DNA of 64,000 nucleotides, taken from Parabacteroides hominis. GTDB taxonomy: Bacteria > Bacteroidota > Bacteroidia > Bacteroidales > Tannerellaceae. Positions 18,265 through 28,000 of this stretch are shown one piece after another (within the stretch, counting starts at the first letter, position 1; each line of letters opens with the position of its first letter). The stretch spans positions 1 through 64,000 of the forward strand of contig NZ_JACOOJ010000021.1 in the NCBI RefSeq assembly GCF_014287585.1. Direction: 5' to 3'. Under the pieces are notes generated by a model. The model did no database searches. It saw only the letters and a list, made by a program, of their open reading frames with translations, and was not told where the DNA came from. The position numbers were made by a program, and so were the translations under genes.

Positions 18265-19347
18265 ATGAAAACGAACACTCTATTAGCTTTGTTAATCACA
18301 TTGGCAGCAGGTTCATCCTGCACAAATCCTACGTCCTCCTATACCGTAACCGGCAGCATACCTGATACGACATTCAATGGCACAACAATCTATATTCATA
18401 ACCGTGATGATAACCGGATAATGGACAGTACAACCATTGAAAACGGCTCCTTCTCTTTCATCGGTAAAATAGACACCGCCGTTTTATGCTTTACCCAAAT
18501 CGGGAGAGAATATTACACGAATTTTATGCTTGAGAACGGCACAATCAAACTGAACATGGAAAAACCGAACACCCCGTCCGGCACACCTTTGAATGAAATA
18601 TTTACAAGTTACATACAAGCAGAAGACAGCCTCAACAACATCTATCAGTCAAAAGCCGAAGAGATAAAAAAACAAACGACCGATCAGACGGAAGCGCGGG
18701 AACTGTTCAAAAACTATTATATTACCGAATGGAAACCGGCCTATATAGCCATGTTGACCGGCTTCGTCAACAAGAATCAGGACAATTATATGGGCGCTTT
18801 TGCTCTCCAGTCGCTGGCTAACTTCATGGAACCGGAAGAATTGGAACCGGTAATTGCAAAATCAAGCACGTTCATACAAAGCAGAAATGTCATACAAAGG
18901 CTTACCCAAAGACTCGAAAGCCTGAAAAAGACAGCCGAAGGACAACCTTTCACCGACTTTACAGTCGAAATGGAAAATGGCGAAAAAGTCTCTCTCTCCG
19001 ATTATGTAGGAAAAGGGAAATACACGCTGGTTGACTTTTGGGCAAGCTGGTGCGGACCGTGCCGGGCTGAAACGCCGGTACTGGCAGAAGTATACAACCA
19101 GTATAAAGATAAAGGATTTGAAGTTGTCGGCGTTGCGACATGGGACAAGCCGGAGGATACAAAGAAAGCGATCGAAGAACTGAAAATTACTTGGCCTCAA
19201 ATATTAAACGCTCAGAATATCCCTTCCGACCTGTACGGCTTCAATGGAATCCCTCATATCATCCTCTTCGGTCCTGACGGGACAATCGTAGCCCGCAACC
19301 TGAGAGGTGAAGAGTTAAAAACAAAAGTAAAAGAGGTGATGCAATAA
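18265..19347 (+). CDS. TlpA-like thiol-disulfide lipoprotein with DUF4369 domain
   Basis: A 360-residue predicted lipoprotein (lipobox LAAGSSC, Cys19). Residues about 25-130 resemble the DUF4369 beta domain and about 230-360 form a thioredoxin fold with the redox motif WCGPC inside DFWASWCGPCRAETP and the cis-proline region GIPHIILF. Proteins of this type reduce disulfides or assist cofactor insertion in the Bacteroidota envelope; the partner here is unknown. It is followed 6 bases later by a small secreted protein, probably in one transcript. Two more TlpA-like proteins are encoded at 39249 and 40405. Confidence 0.85.
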   Translation: MKTNTLLALLITLAAGSSCTNPTSSYTVTGSIPDTTFNGTTIYIHNRDDNRIMDSTTIENGSFSFIGKIDTAVLCFTQIGREYYTNFMLENGTIKLNMEKPNTPSGTPLNEIFTSYIQAEDSLNNIYQSKAEEIKKQTTDQTEARELFKNYYITEWKPAYIAMLTGFVNKNQDNYMGAFALQSLANFMEPEELEPVIAKSSTFIQSRNVIQRLTQRLESLKKTAEGQPFTDFTVEMENGEKVSLSDYVGKGKYTLVDFWASWCGPCRAETPVLAEVYNQYKDKGFEVVGVATWDKPEDTKKAIEELKITWPQILNAQNIPSDLYGFNGIPHIILFGPDGTIVARNLRGEELKTKVKEVMQ

Positions 19348-19353
19348 TATAAT

Positions 19354-20007
19354 ATGCACAAACAGCTACTTATAGTGATGTTGATTTGTCTGAAAGGCGC
19401 CGATTATATATCTGCACAGCAGTGGACAAAAAAGGATTCAGTCTGGCTCCAGAACGTTCTGTCCGGCAAAGAAAAGCTGGAACTGAATCCTGAGACGATG
19501 AAAGCGATTCAATCAGGTTCTTTTATAAACTTGGATGAACCGGCTTCCAATATGAAGATGTCGCCAGTAACCCCGTTACCCATCCTCAAAGATTTTACCG
19601 AATACATACAAACGGATTCGGCACACAGCAAAAGAGCATTAAAGGACCTGCCTCCTGGTGTTTTCTGGTTATACGCACCTCCTCCCGGAAAAATTTTACC
19701 GGTCTACAAGAATATGCTCGAAGCATGGAAAAGCGATCCTATGAACCGTTCTCATAACACAGGCTTCGTCACTTTCGACTTCGCAGAAATGACCAGCAGA
19801 AAGAGTTATATACACAAACGGAATGCCAAAAGAGACGGGACATGGAAGAATTACAACAATTTGCCTACTCCCGATATTATCAAAAAAAAGAAGAAATTCG
19901 CTAAAGATAATCCGAATATAGCCGGACAGGATACGCTTTTGTTACGCAAAGACTCGTTGCAGTTAACAGACACGACGCATGTAACCTCCTCTGCTCCGAT
20001 GAACTAA
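19354..20007 (+). CDS. Secreted protein of unknown function
   Basis: A 217-residue protein with a signal peptide (about 1-21, ending ISAQ). The mature part is polar, with the segment FWLYAPPPGKILPVY at about 105-120 and a lysine-rich stretch (IIKKKKKFAKDNP) near 182. I do not recognise it with confidence; it looks like the Bacteroidales-specific families of unknown function (possibly DUF4858). It follows the TlpA-like gene by 6 bases, which suggests that the two are made together. Confidence 0.65.
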   Translation: MHKQLLIVMLICLKGADYISAQQWTKKDSVWLQNVLSGKEKLELNPETMKAIQSGSFINLDEPASNMKMSPVTPLPILKDFTEYIQTDSAHSKRALKDLPPGVFWLYAPPPGKILPVYKNMLEAWKSDPMNRSHNTGFVTFDFAEMTSRKSYIHKRNAKRDGTWKNYNNLPTPDIIKKKKKFAKDNPNIAGQDTLLLRKDSLQLTDTTHVTSSAPMN

Positions 20008-20022
20008 ACAATCCATAAAATA

Positions 20023-20052
20023 ACTTTTTTTCAAAAAAGTCGTATTATTTTG
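20023..20052 (+). promoter_or_regulatory. Likely promoter with A/T hairpin
   Basis: ACTTTTTT (20023-20030) and AAAAAAGT (20033-20040) form an 8-bp stem, followed by TTATTTTG (20045-20052), one mismatch from the -7 element TAnnTTTG. T-tract, A-tract and -7 box in this order are usual in strong Bacteroidota promoters. Transcription would start near 20058, 57 bases before the next gene. The hairpin may also act as a weak terminator for the upstream pair. Confidence 0.4.
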
Positions 20053-20114
20053 CAACAATTCAGTGTCATATAACGTCTTATAGTTATACAAGAAACATTA
20101 ATCGGAAACAGATT

Positions 20115-20618
20115 ATGACAAAAATACAACTATTAGCTACGCTGTTGGCACTTTTCATCATTGCCATGCTGGGAGCATGCAGTAATGAAGACTATTCGGA
20201 GCCGGATGTTTTCAAGGTAACACCTGACCTCCGTACCCGCATCAACGCAGGCGTAAAAATGGCTTCCCGCACAGAAAAGAGACTGTTCAATGAGAAATTC
20301 AATTCTTTCCTCACCAAGTGCGATGAAATGGGATTGGAAAATACTCCCTATCAATATATGGAAACGGAAGAGTACGCCGACTTGAAAAATCAAGTCTTGT
20401 CATCCTCTCCCGCTACCTGCTATCTGTTAATGGATCGCTATCTAAAACGAAATCCCCCTTTCTTCTCTTTCATCCTGAACGATCTGATCGAAACAGCCTA
20501 TCCCAATACGGCAGACGAGATTGCCAACCGGATGAAATCATCAACCACCGTACAGGAAACAATGGAGCTATTTCCTCAGGTTTGCTTGGAAATTTGGCTG
20601 GATGAAATAGAGAAATAG
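20115..20618 (+). CDS. Small lipoprotein of unknown function
   Basis: A 167-residue predicted lipoprotein: hydrophobic segment at about 5-20 and lipobox MLGAC (Cys22). The mature part is mainly helical and acidic, without motifs I recognise. It stands alone between a probable promoter at 20023-20052 and the regulator of the sialic acid locus. Similar short lipoproteins are common in Bacteroidales. No function is proposed. Confidence 0.65.
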   Translation: MTKIQLLATLLALFIIAMLGACSNEDYSEPDVFKVTPDLRTRINAGVKMASRTEKRLFNEKFNSFLTKCDEMGLENTPYQYMETEEYADLKNQVLSSSPATCYLLMDRYLKRNPPFFSFILNDLIETAYPNTADEIANRMKSSTTVQETMELFPQVCLEIWLDEIEK

Positions 20619-20660
20619 TTAACTTATCAAAAAAAACAAACCCAATTATTGCATATAATA

Positions 20661-20669
20661 TATTTTTTG
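20661..20669 (+). promoter_or_regulatory. Possible -7 element of the sialic acid operon
   Basis: TATTTTTTG resembles TAnnTTTG with one extra T. It would set transcription start at about 20676, inside the palindromic operator at 20673-20691, and give a leader of about 50 bases before the regulator gene. Confidence 0.4.
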
Positions 20670-20672
20670 CAT

Positions 20673-20691
20673 TTATTTGTCAGACAAATAA
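20673..20691 (+). promoter_or_regulatory. Operator palindrome for the FadR-type regulator
   Basis: TTATTTGTCAGACAAATAA is a perfect palindrome of two 9-bp arms around a central A. Its core TTGTCAGACAA matches TNGTNNNACNA, the site type known for FadR-subfamily GntR regulators, the family encoded by the gene that starts 33 bases downstream. It overlaps the predicted transcription start, so binding should block transcription of the regulator and of the whole sialic acid operon. Confidence 0.7.
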
Positions 20692-20724
20692 GATTAATCA
20701 TAATTATCATCTAATATTATTGTA

Positions 20725-21438
20725 ATGGATACATTAAGAGTACATAGTCAAACAATCACCCTTGTTGATCAAGTAGAGGACAGGCTTCTCAATTATTTAA
20801 AAGAAAAAGATATACGCACTGGGGATTCTATTCCTAATGAATTGGAATTGGCAGCAGCACTGGGTGTAGCCCGTAGTGTCCTTCGAGAGGCATTAAGTCG
20901 GTTAAAAATGATGGGGATGATAGAAACTCGTACGCGTCGGGGCATGATCCTAACAGAGCCAACAATTCTCGGAGGAATGAAACGAGTTGTCGATCCACGT
21001 ATTTTAGGAGAAGAAGCTCTTTTCGATATTTTAGGATTCAGAATTGCTTTGGAAATAGGGATATGTAGCGATATTTTCAGAAACATTACTCCGGAAGACA
21101 TTTCAGAACTGGAAGAAATTGTAAAAATGGGAATTGTCTTTGAAAATAATGAATATGCCCCAGTTAGCGAGTTTACATTCCACGCTAAACTATATGAAAT
21201 TACAGGAAATAAAACTATTTCTGAATTTCAAGGCATCATTCATCCCGTAATGATTTTTGTAAAAAACAAATTCAAGGATTTATTAGAACCTATTAATATT
21301 GAAATGAAAGAGCAAGGGCAGATAGTTACTCACGCAGACCTTCTTAATTTTCTCAAAAACAGAGATGAGTTCGGGTATCGAAGAGCAATAGAACAACATT
21401 TTGAAGTATACAAAAGATTTTTGAATAGCAGAAAATGA
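20725..21438 (+). CDS. nanR: GntR/FadR-family regulator of the sialic acid locus
   Basis: A 237-residue repressor-type regulator. Residues about 8-78 form the GntR winged helix (IPNELELAAALGVARSVLRE), and about 95-230 the all-helical FCD ligand domain with His residues placed for metal binding (EFTFHAKLYEITGN, VTHADLLNF, EQHFEVYK). It is the first gene of the locus and sits directly behind a matching palindrome. By analogy with NanR it should sense sialic acid or a breakdown product and derepress the operon; the ligand is inferred from the neighbours. The gene symbol is given for role, not for close similarity to the E. coli protein. Confidence 0.8.
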   Translation: MDTLRVHSQTITLVDQVEDRLLNYLKEKDIRTGDSIPNELELAAALGVARSVLREALSRLKMMGMIETRTRRGMILTEPTILGGMKRVVDPRILGEEALFDILGFRIALEIGICSDIFRNITPEDISELEEIVKMGIVFENNEYAPVSEFTFHAKLYEITGNKTISEFQGIIHPVMIFVKNKFKDLLEPINIEMKEQGQIVTHADLLNFLKNRDEFGYRRAIEQHFEVYKRFLNSRK

Positions 21439-21458
21439 ATAAATAACTTGTTAACAAC

Positions 21459-24050
21459 ATGTCTAATACGGTCAAAATAGGAACAATTTTTCTGGCTTGT
21501 TTATTGAATTTATTTCAAGCAACAGCATTAAAAGGGAGTATCCCTTCAACTAATCCTGGATTGGAAAAAATCGAATGGGATAATTCTCTTACTCTGCCTG
21601 ATTTAGACGGCAAGCCTAATATCGGAGTTGCGGGAGCTTTTTCGGGTTTTATAGGCGACAACCTAATTATTGCGGGAGGCGCAAACTTTCCTAATGCCAC
21701 ACCTTGGAATGGAGGGAATAAGACTTATTGGAATACAATATATTACATAAACACCACCCAATCAGTCCCCAAATGGTTAGTATTACCAAAAGGTATGCCA
21801 AAAGCCTTGGCATACGGCAATTCTATAGAATTGCCTACAGGAATATTATGCATTGGAGGTTGCGATTCCACCCAATGCTATAATGATGTTTTTCAAATTC
21901 AGCTAATTGATGGACAAATAAAAATTGATACAGACTGGCCTACCTTACCTGTACCTTTAGCAAATGCAACCGCCTCTTTGCTCGGAGATAAAATATATGT
22001 GGCTGGAGGCCAAAAAAGCATGGAAAAGCCCGAAGCTACTAACCATTTTTTTGTTCTGGATCTCAACAGCCGCAATAAAGGTTGGATAGAGCTACCAGCA
22101 TGGCCGGGAGAGCCTCGAGGATATGCAGTGAGTACATCTCAAAGTGACGGTTTTGATAAATGCTTTTATCTTTTTAGTGGACGTAACTATAGAGCTGACG
22201 GATACATAAAAACACTTACAGATGGCTATGTCTTCAACCCACGTTTAAATTCATGGAAAAAACTGAAACAAAGTTTTCCTGTCATGGCAGGTAATGCATT
22301 ACCTTGTGGTGCAAACCATATTCTTTTTTTGGGTGGTGTACCACAATTAATTCCAGGTTCCGATGACCATCCAGGTTTTGACAATACAATCCGTCTTTAC
22401 CATACCATCACCCAAAGTTTGATAAAAAAGGAGGTTGCTCCTTATCCTATCTCCGTTACAACCAATATTGCCCAAAAAGGCAATACATTTTTTATTGGGA
22501 GCGGTGAAATCAAGCCTGGTATTCGTACATCTCATATACTGAAAGGGGAAATCATCCCATTCGAAAAAAAACTGGGTATAGTTAATACAATTGTCATCAT
22601 TTTATATTTTGCATCTCTTGCCTGGATTGGTTACTACTTTTCGAAAAAGCAAAAAAATACAGACGATTATTTCAAAGGAGGAGGACGACTCCCTTGGTGG
22701 GTTGTCGGATTAAGTATTTTCGGAACGAGCCTGAGCGCCATCACATTCATGTCCATCCCCGCAAAGGCTTATTCTTCCGATTGGAGCTATATGCTTGTAA
22801 ACGCAGGTATATTAATGGTTGTTCCACTCATATTATATTTGTTTATTCCATTCTATCGCAAATTGAATGTTACAACTGCATACGAATATTTAGAACAGCG
22901 ATTCAGTTCTTTAATTCGGGTACTTTGCAGTTTAGCCTTCATCTTATTTCAGGTTGGTCGTATGGGAATTGTCTTATTCTTACCAGCTATAGCCTTAAAT
23001 GTTGTTACTGGCTTTGATATATTTCTCTGCATAGGGCTGATGGGAATATTAAGTCTTATCTATACCATGATGGGAGGTATTGAAGCCGTAGTGTGGACAG
23101 ATGCTTTACAAGTTGTTATTTTATTAGGCGGTGCTATCCTGGTTGTTATCATGGCCGCATGCAATATCCCTGATGGGTTCTCAGGTATTATCAGAGAAGC
23201 ATCAGTTGACAATAAATTCGACTTGGGAAGTTTAAATTTCGACTTAAGGCAATCGACATTATGGACTGTACTAATTGCGACTTTTTTTACTAATTTGACA
23301 ACTTATGGAACAGACCAGACAATGGTACAACGCTATATGACTACCGAAACAGAAAAACAAGCACAGAAAAGTGTACTGACAAATGCAATTCTTACTATTC
23401 CAGCAACACTTCTTTTCTTTTTCGTAGGTACAGTATTGTATGTTTACTATAAACATAATCCAACAGATTTAAGTTTGACAATCACAGACGGAGATGCAAT
23501 TCTCCCCTGGTACATCTATTCTCAACTGCCCCAAGGAGTCATAGGACTTTTAATTTCAGGGATATTTGCCGCAGCGATGTCTACCCTCAGTAGCAGTATG
23601 AATTCGGCTGCCACTGCCTATATAGTCGATATTCATAGCAAGATAGTTAAAAAAGAAGCAATAGGCAACTTACACACAGCAAAAATAGCAACCTTTTTCT
23701 TAGGTATTGCAGGAATAGCTTTTGCTTATATGATGGCAACTTGGGAAATAAAATCATTATGGGATGAATTCAATAAAATTTTAGGTATCATTTTAGGCAG
23801 CCTTGGTGGGCTCTTCCTATTAGGAATGATCACACGAAAAGCCAATGCAGCAGGAGCATTATGTGGTATTATCGGCAGTATATTTATACAACTGATCGTC
23901 ATCCAACAGCAATCCGTACATCTTTTACTATATACAACTACCGGATTTGTATCATGCTTCGTTATTGGGTATATAGCAAGTTGGATTATTCCTGGCAGGG
24001 CCAAAAACATAGATCATTTAACAATATATAAAATATTCTCTAAAAAATAA
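21459..24050 (+). CDS. Kelch mutarotase-sodium symporter fusion for sialic acid
   Basis: An 863-residue fusion. A signal sequence (about 1-25) is followed by a six-bladed Kelch propeller (about 35-365; GGG or GGxx turns such as IIAGGANFPNATPW, LCIGGCDSTQCYND and YVAGGQKS), like NanM-type and cyclically permuted mutarotases that convert alpha to beta N-acetylneuraminate. From about 375 the protein is a sodium:solute symporter with 13 or so membrane helices, including GGRLPWWVVGLSIFGTSLSA and the family-typical GTDQTMVQRY. The propeller would lie in the periplasm and deliver the right anomer to the transporter. Fusions of this kind occur in gut Bacteroidota; the function is inferred from domains and from the lyase 4 bases downstream. 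Confidence 0.85.
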   Translation: MSNTVKIGTIFLACLLNLFQATALKGSIPSTNPGLEKIEWDNSLTLPDLDGKPNIGVAGAFSGFIGDNLIIAGGANFPNATPWNGGNKTYWNTIYYINTTQSVPKWLVLPKGMPKALAYGNSIELPTGILCIGGCDSTQCYNDVFQIQLIDGQIKIDTDWPTLPVPLANATASLLGDKIYVAGGQKSMEKPEATNHFFVLDLNSRNKGWIELPAWPGEPRGYAVSTSQSDGFDKCFYLFSGRNYRADGYIKTLTDGYVFNPRLNSWKKLKQSFPVMAGNALPCGANHILFLGGVPQLIPGSDDHPGFDNTIRLYHTITQSLIKKEVAPYPISVTTNIAQKGNTFFIGSGEIKPGIRTSHILKGEIIPFEKKLGIVNTIVIILYFASLAWIGYYFSKKQKNTDDYFKGGGRLPWWVVGLSIFGTSLSAITFMSIPAKAYSSDWSYMLVNAGILMVVPLILYLFIPFYRKLNVTTAYEYLEQRFSSLIRVLCSLAFILFQVGRMGIVLFLPAIALNVVTGFDIFLCIGLMGILSLIYTMMGGIEAVVWTDALQVVILLGGAILVVIMAACNIPDGFSGIIREASVDNKFDLGSLNFDLRQSTLWTVLIATFFTNLTTYGTDQTMVQRYMTTETEKQAQKSVLTNAILTIPATLLFFFVGTVLYVYYKHNPTDLSLTITDGDAILPWYIYSQLPQGVIGLLISGIFAAAMSTLSSSMNSAATAYIVDIHSKIVKKEAIGNLHTAKIATFFLGIAGIAFAYMMATWEIKSLWDEFNKILGIILGSLGGLFLLGMITRKANAAGALCGIIGSIFIQLIVIQQQSVHLLLYTTTGFVSCFVIGYIASWIIPGRAKNIDHLTIYKIFSKK

Positions 24051-24054
24051 AAAC

Positions 24055-24966
24055 ATGAAAAACTATCAACGTTTAAAAGGATTGATTGCGGCATCTTTCA
24101 CTCCTATGGATGCCCAAGGAAAGATTAATCTTTCCGTAATCGATAAGTATGCAGATCTGATGGCTAAATCTGATATGACAGGAGTATTCGTGTGCGGCAC
24201 AACCGGAGAGTCTCAATCCCTAACGACTATTGAACGTAAAAGAATTCTGGAACAATGGATCAAATCGTCAAATGGGCGGTTTAAAGTAATAGCCCATGTA
24301 GGCAGTAATTCACAAGTAGAAGCAATAGAATTAGCGCGTCATGCAGCAGAGACAGGAGCCGATGCTATTGCCGCAATGGCGCCTTGTTTCTTCAAACCGG
24401 AAACTGTCAAAGATTTGATTGACTTTTTTACTCCGATTGCCAATAGTGCAGAAGAACTACCATTCTATTATTACAATATGCCATCCATGACTGGTGTATT
24501 TTTGCCTGTTGCGACCTTCTTGGCAGAGGGTAAAAAAGTGATGCCTAATTTAGCGGGAACAAAATTCACACACAATAATCTCATGGAAATGGGTGAATGT
24601 TTAGCATTAAATGACGGTGAATTTGAAGTTCTTCACGGGTATGATGAAATTCTAATCTCAGGATTAGCATTCGGAGCAGTTGCTGGCGTTGGAAGCACCT
24701 ATAACTATCTACCCGAAGTCTACCACGGCATTTTGAAAGCAGTTGAAGAAGGAGACTTCCAACATGCGAGAAAATTACAGATGAAATCAATAGAAATAGT
24801 AAAAATAATCATTAAATACGGAGGAGGTGTACGAGGAGGTAAAGCAATTATGAATTTGATCGGAATAGATTGTGGTCCATGCAGACTGCCCATTCCAGCT
24901 GTAAGCAAGGAAGAATATGATATGCTGAAAAACGATTTGCTAAAAATCGGTTTCTTATCTAAATAA
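24055..24966 (+). CDS. nanA: N-acetylneuraminate lyase
   Basis: A 303-residue class I aldolase of the DHDPS/NAL family, cytoplasmic, cleaving N-acetylneuraminate to pyruvate and N-acetylmannosamine. It shows the family motif GTTGES (about 49-54), the catalytic tyrosine in YYYNMP (Tyr140) and the Schiff-base lysine in AGTKFT (Lys170), plus GSTYNYLP in the C-terminal part. Length is normal. It starts 4 bases after the symporter stop and so is translationally close to it. No epimerase for N-acetylmannosamine is in the window, so that step must be encoded elsewhere. Confidence 0.88.
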   Translation: MKNYQRLKGLIAASFTPMDAQGKINLSVIDKYADLMAKSDMTGVFVCGTTGESQSLTTIERKRILEQWIKSSNGRFKVIAHVGSNSQVEAIELARHAAETGADAIAAMAPCFFKPETVKDLIDFFTPIANSAEELPFYYYNMPSMTGVFLPVATFLAEGKKVMPNLAGTKFTHNNLMEMGECLALNDGEFEVLHGYDEILISGLAFGAVAGVGSTYNYLPEVYHGILKAVEEGDFQHARKLQMKSIEIVKIIIKYGGGVRGGKAIMNLIGIDCGPCRLPIPAVSKEEYDMLKNDLLKIGFLSK

Positions 24967-24969
24967 AAA

Positions 24970-25013
24970 GACACGGGGAATAAAACTTTGACCGGTACTT
25001 ATTCCCTCGTGTC
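24970..25013 (+). terminator. Hairpin between lyase and susC genes
   Basis: GACACGGGGAATAA (24970-24983) pairs with TTATTCCCTCGTGTC (24999-25013), with one bulged base, around a 15-base loop. No T-run follows, so it is more likely an mRNA-stabilising or attenuating structure than a full terminator. It separates the import and catabolic genes from the highly expressed susC/susD part. Confidence 0.6.
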
Positions 25014-25017
25014 AATC

Positions 25018-25037
25018 TTAAAATAGCACTATTTTAA
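25018..25037 (+). promoter_or_regulatory. Perfect 20-bp palindrome before susC
   Basis: TTAAAATAGCACTATTTTAA has two perfect 9-bp arms around CA and lies 13 bases before the start codon of the SusC gene, right after the larger hairpin. In RNA it would form an A/U stem near the translation start; in DNA it could be an operator. Either reading is inference. Confidence 0.5.
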
Positions 25038-25050
25038 AACCAGTACAAAG

Positions 25051-28000
25051 ATGAATAAATTAAATCATTTATGTTTACTGTTAGTCCTCTTATTATTCCC
25101 ATTTATCTCAATTTCTGCTCAAGAAATGAATATTTCGGGCGTTGTTATAGACAACGATGGACTAACTATGCCAGGTGTTTCTGTTTCTGTCAAGGGAACA
25201 ACAACAGGTACTATTACCGATATTGACGGTAAATACGACCTCAATGTGCAAAAAGGGGCAACTCTTCTTTTCTCTTTTATCGGATACACAACAAAAGAAG
25301 TAAAAGTAGGAAACGAAAACATTTTGAATATCACACTTAACGCCTCTACTATAGGCTTGGATGAAGTAGTTGTAGTCGGTTATGGAACACAATCGAGAAG
25401 AACAATCACCTCTGCTATTACAAAAGTAAGTGGCGATGCATTGAAAAATGTTCCGGTAAATACTATTGGCGAAGGTTTGAAAGGCAAAATTGCCGGTGCA
25501 CGCCTATACTCCAATAATAATACTCCAGGGGCTGATGCAACAATCCGCATCCGTGGTGGTTCTTCCATCAATAAAAGTAACGACCCTCTGATTTTAGTAG
25601 ATGGTGTCGAACGTGCATTCTCGGGTATTAATCCAAATGACATTGAATCTATTGAAGTTTTAAAAGATGCGGCATCCACTGCAATCTATGGTTCAAGAGC
25701 ATCTAATGGTGTAATTCTTATCACTACAAAAAAGGGATCTGCCAATCAAGCTCCCCGAATAACATTCGAAGCTAATTTGGCGCTACAACAAGCAGAAACA
25801 TTGTATGATTTTATGAATGCCGAAGATTATATCAATACTGTTCGTCCGGCTGTAGCCTTAGGTCCCAAATCTCACTACAACTTTATGGATGGTTATTCTG
25901 CAAGTTCAGGAAATACAGAATCTTCGATCTATTCAACTCGCTACCTCAAAGAAGGGGAAAGCGTACCTGCCGGATATAAATCCATGCCGGATCCATTAGA
26001 TCCGACTAAAACACTGATTTTCCAAGATAACAACTTTCAAAACGAAATCTACAAAAATGCACTGTGGCAAAACTATTACGTAGGAATTGATGGAGGAAGT
26101 GAATCTGTCAGATACAGTGCCAGTGCAGGATACACAGATGACGGGGGAGTCGCTTTAGCTACAGGTTATTCCCGTTTAAGCATGCGAAATAATCTGGATG
26201 TAAAAATCAACAGCAAATTGTCTTTTGCAATGGGTTTTGATTATTCTAAAACCAATTCATCTGAATATCCTAACCAGATGAATGTTATATCAAGAGGTTT
26301 AGCAACTCCACCGACTCAAAAGAAATATAATGAAGATGGAACACCCACAAAAGGTTATAATGCAACCTCGCCTAACCCATTGTGGTATCAATACTACAAT
26401 GATCAAAGCAAAGAGGAAAAACGAATGTCTGCATTTGGGAAGTTGACATATCGTATTATTGACGGTCTGAGAGCAGACGTGCAAATGTCCACTTACAATC
26501 ACCACTGGAGAAGCGACAGTTTCGAAAAAGCCAACGAATTCAGTGGTTTACGCACGACCACTGCACAATTCGGTGAATTAAACAGAAACAAATTGGAAGC
26601 CTATGGAACATACAACAAAACAATCAAAGATCATTCTTTCTCTGTAATGGCAGGTTACTCCTATCAGAAAGATAAAAATCAATCAATGGAAGCAACCGTT
26701 ACAGGCGCCAGTTCCGATAAAGTTCCGACATTAACAGCAGGTCCCAATAAAAAAGACGCAAAAAGCGATTTTACGGAGGATGTCACAATTGGCTATTTTG
26801 GCCGATTATCTTATGATTTTCAAAAGAAGTATCTGTTTTCTGCCACATTTAGAGAGGATGCATCTTCCCGTTTTGCAGCAGGAAATCAATGGGGTTTTTT
26901 CCCTGGTGCTTCCGTGGGTTGGGTTATGTCTGACGAATCCTTCATGCAAAATATTAAACCTATCGATAACCTGAAATGGCGCATAAGCTATGGACAAACA
27001 GGGAATAATGCAATTGGCCTTTATGATGCTTATGGGAAATATTCAACAAATGCTAAATACGATGGAATTGCCGGAATTGTTCCGTCTACTATGCCTAATT
27101 TAGGATTAACATGGGAAGTTTCTACACAGTTAGATGCAGGTTTCGATCTGTCAATGTTTAATAATCGCTTAAACATCAGCGCAGACTATTTCGACAAAAG
27201 AACTGACAATCTATTATTTAGCAAAGAATTACCAAATACTTCCGGTTTTGCCAATGTTCAAACCAACATCGGTAAAGTAAAATTCTATGGTTTCGATATC
27301 GAAATCAGTTCCACAAATATCGAAACAAAAGATTTTATTTGGACATCTAAGTTTACATGGAGCTACGTAAAAAATAAAGTTTTAAAGCTCCCTGATAATG
27401 GACGAGACAAAAACCGTATAGGAGGTATTACACTGGCAGATGGGACAGCTTTTGGTGGAACAGCAGAAGGGGAACCATTATATCGTTATTATGGTTATAT
27501 GGTTGATCATATTATAGAAACACAAGAACAAGCAGACAATGCGATGTATGATAGTTCCGCAAAAGGTTATCGGCCTTCCGATGGGAAAAACATAGCCGGA
27601 CGTAAAGAAATCGGTGATTACGAATGGAAAAACCGTAAAGGCAGCCAGACAAAAGATGGAAAAGATTATATTGACAGTCAAGATCAATTCTTGCTTGGTT
27701 ATACAGTTCCACATTCAACCGGAGGCTTGAACAACAATTTCACCTATAAAAATTTCACTTTGAATATCTTTGTAGATTGGGCTTTAGGCCACTCCATCAA
27801 CAACAATTCAGAAATGCGTTATTTCATGAATACATTTGCAAACAATTATACATTGATTGATGAAGTGAAACAATGTTGGAAACAGCCGGGCGATAATACA
27901 AAATACGCACGTTTTACAGCCAATGACCCGGATGATGGAAATGCTAATTTTAGCCGTACATCGAATGTGTTCAACTACAAAGGCGATTACCTCTGCATCC

